DNA from: Janthinobacterium violaceinigrum
Lineage (GTDB): Bacteria > Pseudomonadota > Gammaproteobacteria > Burkholderiales > Burkholderiaceae_D
Direction: 5' to 3'
DNA length: 64,000 bases
Assembly: GCF_009208555.1 (NCBI RefSeq)
Contig: NZ_WFLI01000032.1
Span: 1 to 64,000, forward strand
Shown here: in pieces, positions 26,823-36,544 of the stretch
Position numbering within the stretch: position 1 is the first letter of the stretch
Layout: each line of letters opens with the position of its first letter
Translations under genes and position numbers: made by a program
The notes under the pieces: generated by a model
Seen by the model: the letters and a program-made list of their open reading frames with translations, nothing else
What the model was told of the DNA's origin: nothing
The model's database searches: none

Positions 26823-27878
26823 ATGAGCATCCAGACCGACAGCTTCACGGAACAGCGCATCATCGACGCGGCGCCCATCTCGCACAACGAAGAGGCGATC
26901 GAACGGGCCCTGCGCCCCAAGCAGCTCGACGAGTATGTGGGCCAGGAAAAGATCCGCGACCAGCTCGAGATCTTCATCACGGCTGCGCGCCAGCGCAAGG
27001 AAGCGCTCGACCACACCTTGCTGTTCGGTCCGCCTGGCTTGGGCAAGACGACCCTGGCGCACATCATCGCGCGCGAAATGGGCGTCAATTTGCGCCAGAC
27101 GTCCGGCCCCGTGCTCGAGCGTCCGGGCGACCTGGCGGCGATCCTGACGAACCTGGAAGCGAACGATGTCCTGTTCATCGATGAAATCCACCGCCTGTCG
27201 CCCGTCGTCGAAGAGATTCTGTATCCGGCGCTTGAGGATTACCAAATAGATATCATGATCGGCGAAGGCCCGGCCGCCCGTTCCGTAAAACTCGATCTGC
27301 AGCCGTTTACATTGGTGGGCGCCACCACGCGCGCCGGCATGCTGACCAACCCGCTGCGCGACCGCTTCGGCATCGTGGCGCGCCTCGAGTTCTACAACAC
27401 GGGCGAGCTGACGAAGATCGTCACGCGCAGCGCCGCCTTGCTGAAGGCGCCGATCGACCCGGAAGGCGCGCACGAGATCGCCCAGCGCGCGCGCGGCACG
27501 CCCCGCATCGCCAACCGCCTGCTGCGCCGCGTGCGCGATTTCGCGGAAGTCAAAAGCAATGGCGAGATCACCAAGGTGGTGGCGGACCGCGCGCTGGCCA
27601 TGCTCGACGTCGATTCCGTGGGCTTCGACGTGATGGACCGCAAGCTGCTTGAAGCCGTACTGTTCAAGTTCGGCGGCGGCCCCGTCGGTATCGGCAACCT
27701 GGCGGCGGCCATCGGCGAAGCGGCCGATACCATCGAAGACGTGCTGGAACCGTATCTGATCCAGCAAGGCTTTTTACAGCGCACGCCGCGCGGCAGGGTC
27801 GCCACGCCAGCCGCATATCTGCACTTCGGCGTCAGCGCCCCGCGCATGGGCCCCAGCGGCGAAGCGTGGGAATTGTGA
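26823..27878 (+). CDS. ruvB: Holliday junction branch-migration ATPase RuvB
   Basis: RuvB is the AAA+ motor that drives branch migration. The 351-residue protein carries Walker A '[13 protein letters not shown]', Walker B '[10 protein letters not shown]', sensor 1 'GATTRAGML', the arginine finger region 'LRDRFGI' and a C-terminal winged helix ('[17 protein letters not shown]'). It starts 6 nt after ruvA, and its TGA overlaps the next gene's ATG (TGATG), so the UPF0178 gene downstream is coupled to it. Confidence 0.98.
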   Translation: MSIQTDSFTEQRIIDAAPISHNEEAIERALRPKQLDEYVGQEKIRDQLEIFITAARQRKEALDHTLLFGPPGLGKTTLAHIIAREMGVNLRQTSGPVLERPGDLAAILTNLEANDVLFIDEIHRLSPVVEEILYPALEDYQIDIMIGEGPAARSVKLDLQPFTLVGATTRAGMLTNPLRDRFGIVARLEFYNTGELTKIVTRSAALLKAPIDPEGAHEIAQRARGTPRIANRLLRRVRDFAEVKSNGEITKVVADRALAMLDVDSVGFDVMDRKLLEAVLFKFGGGPVGIGNLAAAIGEAADTIEDVLEPYLIQQGFLQRTPRGRVATPAAYLHFGVSAPRMGPSGEAWEL

Positions 27879-28369
27879 TGGCGGAAGGAAGCCAGCAGAC
27901 CGTGCCGGGAATGCAGATCTGGATCGACGCCGATGCCTGTCCCGTCGTCATCAAGGAAATCCTGTACCGGGTGGCCGACCGCCTGGAACTGCCGCTCACC
28001 CTGGTGGCCAACCAGGGCTTGCGCGTGCCGCCCTCGCGTTTCATCCGCACCGTGCAAGTGCCGTCCGGCGCCGACGTGGCGGACCAGGAAATCGTGCGCC
28101 TGCTCAATCCGGGCGACCTGGTCATCACGGGCGACATCCCGCTGGCTTCCGACGTGTTGAAGAAGGGCGGCTTTGCCCTGAACCCGCGCGGCGAGTTCTA
28201 TACGCAGGACAATATCGCCCAGCAACTGACGATGCGCGCCTTCATGGAAGAATTGCGCAGCGGCGGCGTGGACACGGGCGGCCCGGCCGCCTTCAGCCAG
28301 TCGGACCGGCAACAGTTTGCCAACAGCCTGGACCGGCATTTGAGCAAGCATCACCGCAAGCCGGCGTAA
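27878..28369 (+). CDS. UPF0178 (YaiI/YqxD) family protein
   Basis: The 163-residue protein has the family signature '[20 protein letters not shown]', the '[11 protein letters not shown]' loop and '[12 protein letters not shown]', which resemble a PIN-like nuclease fold with conserved acidic residues. Function is not established. The start is ambiguous: ATG 27878 overlaps the ruvB stop and would be coupled, while ATG 27911 gives the usual family N-terminus with 11 residues fewer. I chose 27878 because of the overlap. A terminator follows. Confidence 0.88.
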   Translation: MAEGSQQTVPGMQIWIDADACPVVIKEILYRVADRLELPLTLVANQGLRVPPSRFIRTVQVPSGADVADQEIVRLLNPGDLVITGDIPLASDVLKKGGFALNPRGEFYTQDNIAQQLTMRAFMEELRSGGVDTGGPAAFSQSDRQQFANSLDRHLSKHHRKPA

Positions 28370-28381
28370 AGCGGCAGGCGA

Positions 28382-28409
28382 AAAAAAACCGGCGCAAGCC
28401 GGTTTTTTT
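28382..28409. terminator. bidirectional terminator
   Basis: A-rich flank, CCGGC-GCAA-GCCGG stem, then seven T. The UPF0178 gene (plus) and the OmpA-family gene (minus) converge here. Confidence 0.9.
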
Positions 28410-28424
28410 ACAGGTGCGTACAAG

Positions 28425-29564
28425 TTAGCGTGAAACTTTTCTCGTGCCCACCACTTCCACCGTCACGCGGCGGTTCTTGGCGCGGCCGGCGGCGCTCGCG
28501 TTGTCGGCCACGGGCTGCGTCTCTCCCTTGCCTTCCGTGTAGACGCGGTTCGTTTCCACGCCTTGCGCCACCAGGTAAGCCTTGACGGCTTCGGCGCGGC
28601 GCTGCGACAGTTTCTGGTTGTAGGCGGCGGAGCCGACGGCATCCGTATGGCCGACCGTGACGATCACTTCCAGATCCATGCCGTTCAACTGGGCCAGCAG
28701 CTGGTCCAGCGCCGCCTTGCCTTGTGGCTTCAGCGTCGATTGATCGAAATCAAACAATGCTTCCGAGGCAAACGACACTTTTTCCGCGACGGGCACTGGC
28801 GCCGGTGCGGCGACGGTGACGGGGGCCGGCATGGCGACGACGGGAGCGGCTTCGGGCGCCGGCTGGTAGGCGGGCGTGGCGCTGGCGGGACGGCCCAGTT
28901 TATACACGAGGCTGACGGAATACAGGTCCGCATCGCCGCGGTTGCCCACGGCGTCGTTCAGGCGGTAGCGTTCCACTTCGCCGCGCAGGGCCAGCGCTTC
29001 GCTGAACTTGTATTCGAGACCCAGGCCCAGCTTGGCATTGAGCTTGCGCTCGCTGGCATGCGTGTTGGCCGAACCCAGCAGGCGGTTGCCGCTGAATTCC
29101 GTATTCGTCTTGGTGTAGTGCATGCCGACCCGGCCCAGCAACGATACGCGCTGCGACAGCGGCAGCTGGCCCAGCAAGTCCAGGTTCACGCCGCGAAAGG
29201 CCGCTTGTCCGTTCAGCACGCCATTGCCGCTGGTGGTCGAGCGGAAGTCGAACTTGCCCAGGTCAAAGTAGCCTGCTTCCACGGCGAAATACTGGTTCAG
29301 TTGCCGGCCGACAAACAATTTATAGCCCGTGTCGCGCTGGTCCTTGTTGAACGCGGTGACGGTTTCGCCATGCGCGGCCAGGCTGGCGCGCAGGCGCGGT
29401 TCGTCGATGGTGGCGCGCGACTGGCCTACGCCCGCGCCGAGGTACCAGGCGCTGTTGGCCCAGTCCGGGTTGATGAAGCTGTTGTCCTGCGCCTGCGCCG
29501 CCTGGCTTGCCAGCAAGGCGCCGGCCATCACGCTCAGGGCGCCCAGTGTGTGTGCGATAGTCAT
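28425..29564 (-). CDS. OmpA-family outer-membrane protein
   Basis: This protein of 379 residues from the chosen start has a signal peptide ending 'QAAQAQ', an eight-strand-like beta-barrel region (about 28-210) with alternating aromatic residues, a Pro/Ala-rich linker ('PAPVTVAAPAPVPV') and a C-terminal OmpA peptidoglycan-binding domain (about 250-370; 'LFDFDQSTLKPQGKAALD', 'HTDAVGSAAYNQKLSQRRA'). The second of two in-frame ATGs (29564) is preferred because AGGA is 7 nt before it; 29570 is the alternative. It starts 12 nt after the DUF3494 lipoprotein gene, so both are one operon, suggesting a shared surface role. Confidence 0.9.
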   Translation of the reverse strand: MTIAHTLGALSVMAGALLASQAAQAQDNSFINPDWANSAWYLGAGVGQSRATIDEPRLRASLAAHGETVTAFNKDQRDTGYKLFVGRQLNQYFAVEAGYFDLGKFDFRSTTSGNGVLNGQAAFRGVNLDLLGQLPLSQRVSLLGRVGMHYTKTNTEFSGNRLLGSANTHASERKLNAKLGLGLEYKFSEALALRGEVERYRLNDAVGNRGDADLYSVSLVYKLGRPASATPAYQPAPEAAPVVAMPAPVTVAAPAPVPVAEKVSFASEALFDFDQSTLKPQGKAALDQLLAQLNGMDLEVIVTVGHTDAVGSAAYNQKLSQRRAEAVKAYLVAQGVETNRVYTEGKGETQPVADNASAAGRAKNRRVTVEVVGTRKVSR

Positions 29565-29576
29565 GGTCATGTCCTG

Positions 29577-31352
29577 TTATTTGGTGATCTGGTTGTTGCG
29601 CAGGGTGACGGCAGCGGCCGTCAGCACGCGGCCGTTGAGCAGGGTCGTGTTGTCGCCCACCGTGATGGCGGCCGACTGGCCCAGGATATTGCCCTTGAAG
29701 ACGCTGTTGGCGGCCAGGGTGGTGGGGCCGACGGGCAGCCAGCTGACGTTGTCGGCCGTGGCGCCATTGTTCAGGGCCACCACCGAATTGACGGTCGAAT
29801 CGAGCGTCAATGCTGTGCGGAAGATGTACACGCCGGGACCGTTCAAGGTCAGGGTGCCCGTGATGCTGATGGCGCCTGCGTAGCAATACACGCCCGGACC
29901 GAAGGTCTGGCCGCCCAGGTCGATGCCGCCGGCAAAGCTGACGTCGCAGGTCCGGCTATTGCCATCCGTGATCGCCGCTTGCAAATCCGTCATGGCGCCG
30001 GCCAGGATGGCGCCCGACTTGTAGTTGGTAAAGCCTGCCGCCTGGGTCGGATCGACCGTTTGCGATGGCGCGCCCACGTCGCCCGTGATCAGAGTGGTGC
30101 CGCCCGAATTGTTCGTGATGGACGTACCGGCCAGCACGCCGAATGGCGCGGCGCGGCCCAGGACGATCGGGTTTAGGACGGGCGGGACGAGCACTGCCGT
30201 GACGGTCAGCAGCGCGCTGCCCGACTGGCCGCCAGCCGTGGCGGTGATGTTGCTGGTGCCGGCGGCGATCCCCGTGGCGACGCCCGTGTTCAGCACGGTG
30301 GCATTGGCAACCGTAGCCGACGTCCAGGCGGCGCTGTTGGTGACGATGGCGTTCGAGCTGTCCGAGTACGTTGCCGTGGCAATGAATTGCTGCTGGGCAC
30401 CGACAGCGACGCTGGCCGTGGCGGGCGTGACGGCGATGCTGACCAGGGTGAGGGCAGGCACGGTGACGGTGGTGCTGGCCGTCTTGCCATTGAAGCTGGC
30501 ATTCATGACGCTGCTGCCAAAGGCAACGCCAGTGACCAGGCCGCCGCTGGCGACGGTGGCGAAAGCGGGCGTGGCGGCAACAAAGCTGCTGCCGGTCGTG
30601 ACGTCGACGGTGCTGCCATCCGAATACGTGGCCAGGACGGCCAGCTGGCGCGTGGCGGCGACGGCAATGACGGGGTTTTGCGGCGTGACGGCGATGGACA
30701 GCAAGGTTGCCGGCGTGACGGTCAATACCGTGCTGGCCGTGAGCGTGCCCGTGGTGGCCGTGATCTGCGTGTTGCCGGCAACCTTGCCCAAGGCCAGGCC
30801 GGTGGCGGCGATGCTGGCCGTTGCGGGGCTGGCGGAGGCAAAGGCCGACACGGCCGTGACGTCGCGCGTGGCGCCGTCGCTGAAGCTGCCGCTCACCGTG
30901 AATTGCTGCGTTGCGCCGATGGCGATGGAGGGCGTGAGCGGCGTGATGGCAATCGCCGTCAGCGTGGCGGGCGAGACGGTCAACTGGGCCGCCGCGCTCT
31001 TGCCGCCGAACGCGGCAGCGATGGTCGAGGTGCCGGCAGCAATGCCGGTGCTCAGGCCGGTGGCGGCATTGACGGTCGCGCTGGCCGGCGTGGCCGACGT
31101 CCAGGCCGCCTTGGCGCTGACGTCTTGCGCGGAGCCGTCGCTATACGTGGCGATGGCCGTGAATTGCTGGCCGGCGCCGATGGCGACCGTTGCCGTGGCG
31201 GGCGTGACGGCCAGGCTGGACAAGGTGGCAGCCGGCACGCCGAGGATGGGATCGCGTCCCTGGTCGCCGCCGCCGCAACCGGCCAGGGCAGCCATGGCCA
31301 GCAAACCTGCCGAGACGAGCAGCGGGTTCAGATATCGCTTGAAGAGATTCAT
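29577..31352 (-). CDS. lipoprotein with four Ig-like (BIG2-type) repeats and a DUF3494 ice-binding-like domain
   Basis: The 591-residue protein has a lipobox 'LAALAGC' variant with Cys26, so it is membrane-anchored by lipid. Four ~86-residue repeats (about 44-388) each begin like 'LSSLAVTPATATVAIGAGQQ' and carry 'YSDGS..DVT', the BIG2 pattern. From about 395 to the end is a DUF3494 domain ('LGRAAPFGVLAGTSITN', 'GPGVYIFRTALTL', ending 'GRVLTAAAVTLRNNQITK'). DUF3494 folds are known ice-binding beta-helices in cold-adapted organisms, although many members have no shown ice activity. GGAACC precedes ATG 31352. It is transcribed with the OmpA-family gene. Confidence 0.9.
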   Translation of the reverse strand: MNLFKRYLNPLLVSAGLLAMAALAGCGGGDQGRDPILGVPAATLSSLAVTPATATVAIGAGQQFTAIATYSDGSAQDVSAKAAWTSATPASATVNAATGLSTGIAAGTSTIAAAFGGKSAAAQLTVSPATLTAIAITPLTPSIAIGATQQFTVSGSFSDGATRDVTAVSAFASASPATASIAATGLALGKVAGNTQITATTGTLTASTVLTVTPATLLSIAVTPQNPVIAVAATRQLAVLATYSDGSTVDVTTGSSFVAATPAFATVASGGLVTGVAFGSSVMNASFNGKTASTTVTVPALTLVSIAVTPATASVAVGAQQQFIATATYSDSSNAIVTNSAAWTSATVANATVLNTGVATGIAAGTSNITATAGGQSGSALLTVTAVLVPPVLNPIVLGRAAPFGVLAGTSITNNSGGTTLITGDVGAPSQTVDPTQAAGFTNYKSGAILAGAMTDLQAAITDGNSRTCDVSFAGGIDLGGQTFGPGVYCYAGAISITGTLTLNGPGVYIFRTALTLDSTVNSVVALNNGATADNVSWLPVGPTTLAANSVFKGNILGQSAAITVGDNTTLLNGRVLTAAAVTLRNNQITK

Positions 31353-31385
31353 ATGGTTCCTTTGTGCATGGCAATCATTGCCGGG

Positions 31386-31407
31386 CATCCGCGGATGAGG
31401 TCATCCG
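31386..31407. promoter_or_regulatory. overlapping palindromes upstream of the DUF3494 gene
   Basis: CATCCGCGGATG (31386-31397) is a perfect palindrome. It overlaps a second one, CGGATGA-GG-TCATCCG (31392-31407). The two share one arm, so they are mutually exclusive as stems. They lie 34-55 nt before the start codon. The other ~170 nt of this gap show no further element I recognise. Confidence 0.45.
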
Positions 31408-31578
31408 GCAGAGCCATGCCGCCCTTCGCTACAAGGCGATGGCGTCACAGGCATGCACTATTTCATTTAGGAAACTTCAAGTATGTTCGGTGGCGCGCAT
31501 AGCTTGCCTTGGCGTGGAAATAGGCGGAAAGGAGAGGCGTTCGGCCTGGATAACAACAGGTTTGCCGCTGGGGAGACG

Positions 31579-31604
31579 TAAAAAAGCCGGCGCAGGGCCG
31601 GCTT
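31579..31604 (-). terminator. terminator of the DUF2147 gene
   Basis: On the minus strand AAGCCGGC-loop-GCCGGCTT runs into a T6 tail, 22 nt after the stop. Confidence 0.85.
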
Positions 31605-31626
31605 CGGTGGGCAGGGCGTGTGCTGC

Positions 31627-32082
31627 CTATTCTTCGCGCACCCACGTCTGCGAACGGCCGAACATCGGCACGCCCACATAGCCGCGCACTTGCAGCTTGG
31701 TGCCGCCTTCGATCAGTTCGGCCTTGCTCTTGTAGACCTTGCCGCTGGCCGGGTCCGTGATTTCGCCGCCCGTCCATTCCTTGCCGTCATATTTCAGGCC
31801 GGACAGGATCACCAAGCCGATGATGGGCTGGTCCTTGTTGGCGCCCGTGCACTTGTCGCACTTGGGATTCTGGTCTTCAGTCGGGCCGCGGAACAGCTTT
31901 TCGATCTTGCCTTGCAAGACGCCGTTGTTTTCCGTGATGACGACGAGGGATTTCGGCTTGCCGCTGGCGTCGTCGATGGTTTTCCACGTGCCGACAGGGG
32001 TGTAGTTGCCGTCGCGCGCGGCGGCGCTGCCGGCGATGGCCAGGGTGGCCACCAATACGCTTGCTTTGAATATTGTATGCAT
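31627..32082 (-). CDS. DUF2147 domain exported protein
   Basis: This 151-residue protein has a signal peptide (cleavage near 'GSAAARDG'), so it is periplasmic. The mature part fits DUF2147: 'PVGTWKTIDDASGKPKSLVV' at the start, 'GKIEKLFRG' in the middle, and 'LQVRGYVGVPMFGRSQTW' at the end. A CxxC pair ('NPKCDKCTG') suggests a disulfide. The domain is a small beta-barrel of unknown role. GGAGAC lies just before ATG 32082, so this start is preferred over the longer frame. It follows valS on the same strand after a 115-nt gap with a GC-rich stem. Confidence 0.88.
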   Translation of the reverse strand: MHTIFKASVLVATLAIAGSAAARDGNYTPVGTWKTIDDASGKPKSLVVITENNGVLQGKIEKLFRGPTEDQNPKCDKCTGANKDQPIIGLVILSGLKYDGKEWTGGEITDPASGKVYKSKAELIEGGTKLQVRGYVGVPMFGRSQTWVREE

Positions 32083-32153
32083 CGCTAGTCTCCAATGGTT
32101 TTTTTTGATCGGGGCACGAACAGTGTATATACCAAGGCAAGACCAGCAGTGCT

Positions 32154-32179
32154 GCGCGGCGTCACGGATGACGCCGCGC
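32154..32179 (-). terminator. GC-rich stem-loop after valS
   Basis: GCGCGGCGTCA-CGGA-TGACGCCGCGC is a perfect 11-bp stem without a T run, 18 nt after the valS stop. It is a possible Rho-assisted or weak terminator. Confidence 0.45.
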
Positions 32180-32197
32180 AATTCTTCCAAACTTGCC

Positions 32198-35005
32198 TTA
32201 TGCGCTGGCTAGTTTAGCAAACTGTTCGCGCAGTTTTTCAATTGTCGCCGAAAAACTGAGCAAACGCTCGTTTTCTTGCGCAACGATGGCGGCCGGGGCG
32301 CGCGCGACGAAGCTTTCATTGCCCAACTTGCTGTTGACCTTGGCAATTTCCGCTTCGATGCGGGCGATTTCCTTGCCCAGGCGCTCGCGTTCGGCAGCCA
32401 CGTCGATTTCCACTTTCAGCATCAGCTTGGTGGTGCCGACGATGGCGACGGCCGCTGGCGAGTCCGGCAACGCATCGACGATCTGCACGTCGGCCAGCTT
32501 GCCCAGCGACTGGATGTACGGTGCGTACGAGGCCAGCGCTTCTTTCTCGCTAGCATTGCCTGCCTCGACGATCAGCGGCACGCGCACGGATGGCGAGATC
32601 TGCATTTCGCCGCGCAGGTTGCGCGTGGCGTCCGTCAAGGCTTTCAGCTGCTGCATCCACGCTTCGGCCGACTCGTCGATCTTGTCGGTGTTGGCGATCG
32701 GATACGGCTGCATCATGATCGAATCACCCTCGGCCTTGAGTGTCTTGCCGGCCAATGGCGCCACCGTCTGCCACAGCGCTTCCGTGACGAACGGGATGAT
32801 CGGATGGGCCAGGCGCAGCACCACTTCCAGCACGCGCAGCAGGGTGTGGCGGGTGGCGCGCTGCTGGCCTTCCGTGCCCTGTAGCACTTGCACCTTGGCT
32901 ACTTCCAGGTACCAGTCGCAATACTCGTCCCACACGAATTTGTAGATGGTGGCGGCGATATTGTCGAAACGGAAGTCTTCAAAGCCCTTGGCCACGTCCA
33001 GTTCCGCTTTTTGCAACAAGGAAATGATCCACTTGTCCGCCTGCGACAGGTCGGCGTCGTTTGGCGTGCAATCCTTGCCTTCCGTATTCATCATGACGAA
33101 ACGGGTGGCGTTCCACATCTTGTTGCAGAAGTTGCGGTAGCCTTCGCAGCGGCCCAGGTCGAAATTGATGTTGCGGCCCAGCGACGCATAGCTGGCCATG
33201 GTGAAGCGCACGGCGTCCGTGCCGTAGGCGGAAATGCCTTCCGGGAATTCCTTGCGCGTCGCCTTGGTGATCTTTTCCGCGTCGCGCGGGTTCATCAGGC
33301 CCGTCGTGCGCTTGACGATCAAGCCTTCCAGGTCGATGCCGTCGATCAGGTCGATCGGGTCCAGCGTGTTGCCCTTGGACTTGGACATCTTCTGTCCCGT
33401 CGAATCGCGCACGAGGCCGTGCACGTAGACGGTTTCAAACGGCACCTTGCCCGTGAAGTGCGCCGTCATCATGACCATGCGCGCGACCCAGAAGAAGATG
33501 ATGTCGAAACCGGTGACCAGCACGGACGAGGGCAGGAAGGCCTTCATGTCCGGCGTTTCTTCAGGCCAACCCATGGTCGAGAACGGCACCAGCGCCGACG
33601 AGAACCACGTGTCGAGCACGTCGTCGTCGCGCTTCAGCGGACCCGTGCTGCCGGCAGCCAGGGCTTTCGCTTCCGCTTCGGCTTGCGTTTTGGCAACAAA
33701 GATATTGCCCTTGTCGTCGTACCAGGCGGGGATTTGATGGCCCCACCACAGTTGGCGCGAGATGCACCAGTCCTGGATGTTGTTGAGCCACTGGTTGTAG
33801 GTGGTGCTCCAGTTTTCCGGCACGAACTTGATTTCGCCGCTGGCGACCTTGTCCAGCGCCGTTTCGGCGATCGACTTGCCTGGGAAGAAAGTGCCTTCCG
33901 GGGCCGGCTTGCTCATGGCGACAAACCATTGGTCCGTCAGCATCGGCTCGATGACGACGCCCGTGCGGTCGCCGCGCGGCACCATCAGTTTGTGGGGCTT
34001 GACTTGCTCGAGCAAGCCTTGCGCGTCCAGGTCGGCGACGATCTGCTTGCGCGCGGCGAAGCGGTCCATGCCGCGGTAGGCCTCGGGCGCATCGTCCGTG
34101 ATCTTCGCGTCCAGGGTCAGGATGACGATCTGCGCCAGTTTGTGGCGCTGGCCCACGGCGTAATCGTTCATGTCGTGCGCTGGGGTGATCTTGACGCAGC
34201 CCGTGCCGAATTCCTTGTCGACGTATTCGTCGGCGATGATGGGGATTTCGCGGTCCGTCAGCGGCAGTTTCAGCATCTTGCCCACCAGCGGCAGGTAGCG
34301 CTCGTCCGTCGGATCGACGGCCACGGCCACGTCGCCCAGCATGGTTTCAGGACGGGTGGTAGCCACCGTCAGGAAACCGCTGCCGTCGGCCAGCGGGTAC
34401 TTGATGTACCACATGGAACCGTCTTCTTCCTCGGACACCACTTCCAGGTCGGAGACAGCCGTGCCCAGCACGGGGTCCCAGTTGACGAGGCGCTTGCCGC
34501 GGTAGATCAGGCCCTGTTCGAACAGGCGCACGAAGACGTCGGTGACGACTTTCGAGCGCGGCTCGTCCATCGTGAAGTATTCGCGCTGCCAGTCGGCCGA
34601 GGCGCCCAGGCGGCGCATCTGGCCGGTGATGATGGAACCGGATTTTTCTTTCCATTCCCACACTTTTTCCACGAATTTCTCGCGGCCCAGGTCATGGCGC
34701 GAAATCTTTTGCGCGTCCAGCTGGCGTTGCACGACGATTTGCGTGGCGATGCCCGCGTGATCGGTGCCGGGAATCCAGGCCGTGTTGTGGCCCAGCATGC
34801 GATGGTAGCGGGTCAGGCCATCCATGATGGTCTGGTTGAACGCATGGCCCATGTGCAGGGTGCCGGTGACGTTCGGCGGCGGCAACTGGATGCTGAAGGA
34901 AGGTTTTCCCGCATCGAGGGTGGCGGTAAAGTAACCGCGCTGTTCCCACTCGGTGCGCCAGAATTGTTCAATGTCGGCGGGCTCGAAAGACTTGGCTAAT
35001 TCCAT
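32198..35005 (-). CDS. valS: valyl-tRNA synthetase
   Basis: ValS charges tRNA-Val and edits threonine. The 935 residues fit the class Ia enzyme. The HIGH-type motif is in '[15 protein letters not shown]', the editing domain contains '[13 protein letters not shown]' and '[10 protein letters not shown]', and the KMSKS loop is '[12 protein letters not shown]'. A C-terminal coiled coil ('[20 protein letters not shown]') is as expected. ATG 35005 is preferred to an in-frame TTG seven codons upstream. No Shine-Dalgarno is visible. A TATAAT box lies about 30 nt before the start on the same strand. Confidence 0.98.
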   Translation of the reverse strand: MELAKSFEPADIEQFWRTEWEQRGYFTATLDAGKPSFSIQLPPPNVTGTLHMGHAFNQTIMDGLTRYHRMLGHNTAWIPGTDHAGIATQIVVQRQLDAQKISRHDLGREKFVEKVWEWKEKSGSIITGQMRRLGASADWQREYFTMDEPRSKVVTDVFVRLFEQGLIYRGKRLVNWDPVLGTAVSDLEVVSEEEDGSMWYIKYPLADGSGFLTVATTRPETMLGDVAVAVDPTDERYLPLVGKMLKLPLTDREIPIIADEYVDKEFGTGCVKITPAHDMNDYAVGQRHKLAQIVILTLDAKITDDAPEAYRGMDRFAARKQIVADLDAQGLLEQVKPHKLMVPRGDRTGVVIEPMLTDQWFVAMSKPAPEGTFFPGKSIAETALDKVASGEIKFVPENWSTTYNQWLNNIQDWCISRQLWWGHQIPAWYDDKGNIFVAKTQAEAEAKALAAGSTGPLKRDDDVLDTWFSSALVPFSTMGWPEETPDMKAFLPSSVLVTGFDIIFFWVARMVMMTAHFTGKVPFETVYVHGLVRDSTGQKMSKSKGNTLDPIDLIDGIDLEGLIVKRTTGLMNPRDAEKITKATRKEFPEGISAYGTDAVRFTMASYASLGRNINFDLGRCEGYRNFCNKMWNATRFVMMNTEGKDCTPNDADLSQADKWIISLLQKAELDVAKGFEDFRFDNIAATIYKFVWDEYCDWYLEVAKVQVLQGTEGQQRATRHTLLRVLEVVLRLAHPIIPFVTEALWQTVAPLAGKTLKAEGDSIMMQPYPIANTDKIDESAEAWMQQLKALTDATRNLRGEMQISPSVRVPLIVEAGNASEKEALASYAPYIQSLGKLADVQIVDALPDSPAAVAIVGTTKLMLKVEIDVAAERERLGKEIARIEAEIAKVNSKLGNESFVARAPAAIVAQENERLLSFSATIEKLREQFAKLASA

Positions 35006-35034
35006 GATTTGGCGTGTGATTGGCAAAAGGAACC

Positions 35035-35040
35035 ATTATA
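35035..35040 (-). promoter_or_regulatory. -10 element of valS
   Basis: A consensus TATAAT on the minus strand predicts a leader of about 20-25 nt for valS. No good -35 box is seen. Confidence 0.5.
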
Positions 35041-35497
35041 GATGACGCGGCATCGCCTGCACCGTGGCAACAGCCATTTTTCAGTGTTTTGGCGGCTTGC
35101 AGGGCCATCGCCGGGCAAGGGAACGGGGGTAAAACAGCTGACGATGTTATAATGCCGGCCTCGGCGCCTCCTGCCTCATCTTCGCGGACGGCGCCAGCGG
35201 ACGCAGTTTTATCCAACTCCCGTCTGCGTCACAAGGCCAGCGCATCTGCGATGCCAGCCATTCAGTGCGTCCCCTGCGGGCCGGGCGCCTGAGCCACGCG
35301 CACCGCCAGCGGTGCACCATTCACGGCGGACTCGCGCGCGCCATCGTTCACCGGCCGCGCCGCCACAGCTTAGCCAGGAATGTTGTTATCTGGCCAGTCG
35401 TCTTTCGATACGGCATTGATCCACGGCGCGCCCTGTCGCCTGTGGCTATGCCATGGCCGCACGCTTTCCCGGTTTTGCCTGCATAAGGAAAACCATC
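35041..35497 (+). other. long intergenic region upstream of the porin
   Basis: This gap of about 490 nt between divergent valS and the porin contains no supported gene. On the plus strand a TATAAT sits at 35148-35153, which would give a leader of about 340 nt for the porin. I see no known riboswitch or long inverted repeat. A long untranslated leader is common for regulated porins, often with small-RNA control, but nothing here proves that. Confidence 0.4.
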
Positions 35498-36544
35498 ATG
35501 AAAAAAATCTGTCTCGCATTCGCCACCCTGGGCGCCTTGCCCGCCGTCCACGCCCAGTCGTCCGTCGATCCGTCTTCAGTCACCATGTATGGTTTGATGG
35601 ACGCGGCCCTGGTACAGGAACGCGGCATCAGCAAGCTCACCAGTGGCGTATCGGCCGGCTCGCGCCTGGGCCTGCGCGGCACGGAGTCGCTGGGCGATGG
35701 CTGGCAAGCCGTGTTCACCCTGGAAGCGGGCGTGCAGGGCGATACGGGCCGCTCGGACCAGGCCGGCCAACTGTTCGGCCGCCAGGCCTTTGTCGGCCTC
35801 AATAGCCCGCTGGGCATGCTCACCGTGGGCCGCCAGTACAATCTGCAAAGCCAGGCGCTGACGGACGTGGCCGACCCCTTCGAGGGCGGCATGGCGGGTG
35901 CCTCGACCAACCTGGCCGGCTATTCGGCCACGCGCATCGACAATACCGTGCGCTACACGTCGCCCGAGCTGCGCGGCGTCACGGCCACCGTCATGTACGG
36001 TTTTGGCGAACACACGGGCGTTGCGGCAGATCAGCGTTCGCTGGGCCTGGCCCTCGGCTATGTCAACGGCCCCCTGACCTTGCGCCTGGCGCGCCAGAGC
36101 CGTGGCGGCGACGTCGGCAAGGCCGACGTCAACAACACCATTCTGGCCGGTAACTACAACTTCGGCGTGGCCACGGCGTTTGCCGGCTATGGCCGCAACA
36201 CGGGCGACGGCAGCACCATGTTCTTTGCGGAAAATCCGTATGGTGCGGCGCAGGCGCCGGCCCAGTCCACCGACAGCCGCGACGCCATCGTCGGCGTGTC
36301 CGTGCCGCTGGGCGCGACGACCTTGCTGGCTTCGTTCATCCACAAGGATGACCGCAATGCGGCCAACCGCGACGCGCAGCAGCTGGCCATCGGCGCCACG
36401 TATGCCTTGTCCAAGCGCAGCAAGCTGTATGTTGCCTACGCGCAGATCCGCAACCGCAACGACGCCGCCTACATGGTGGGCAACGCCACGGAAGTGGGCA
36501 CGGGCAACCGCGCGCTGAACATCGGCTTGCGCCACGCCTTCTAA
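35498..36544 (+). CDS. Gram-negative general porin
   Basis: The 348-residue outer-membrane porin has a signal peptide '[19 protein letters not shown]' and a mature chain that begins with the first barrel strand ('[18 protein letters not shown]'). It has the porin motif '[20 protein letters not shown]' and ends in 'RHAF', the C-terminal Phe needed for outer-membrane assembly. Size and repeats fit a 16-strand trimeric diffusion porin of the betaproteobacterial OmpC-like type. ATG 35498 follows AAGGA. The substrate is unknown. It has a long leader. Confidence 0.93.
   Translation: MKKICLAFATLGALPAVHAQSSVDPSSVTMYGLMDAALVQERGISKLTSGVSAGSRLGLRGTESLGDGWQAVFTLEAGVQGDTGRSDQAGQLFGRQAFVGLNSPLGMLTVGRQYNLQSQALTDVADPFEGGMAGASTNLAGYSATRIDNTVRYTSPELRGVTATVMYGFGEHTGVAADQRSLGLALGYVNGPLTLRLARQSRGGDVGKADVNNTILAGNYNFGVATAFAGYGRNTGDGSTMFFAENPYGAAQAPAQSTDSRDAIVGVSVPLGATTLLASFIHKDDRNAANRDAQQLAIGATYALSKRSKLYVAYAQIRNRNDAAYMVGNATEVGTGNRALNIGLRHAF

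Noticed and set aside
31353-31578. Possible c-di-GMP-I riboswitch on the minus strand
   Set aside because: Parts such as GACGCC and a GC-rich stem recalled the motif, but the invariant blocks (GGCAAACC, GACGCAAAGC) are missing.
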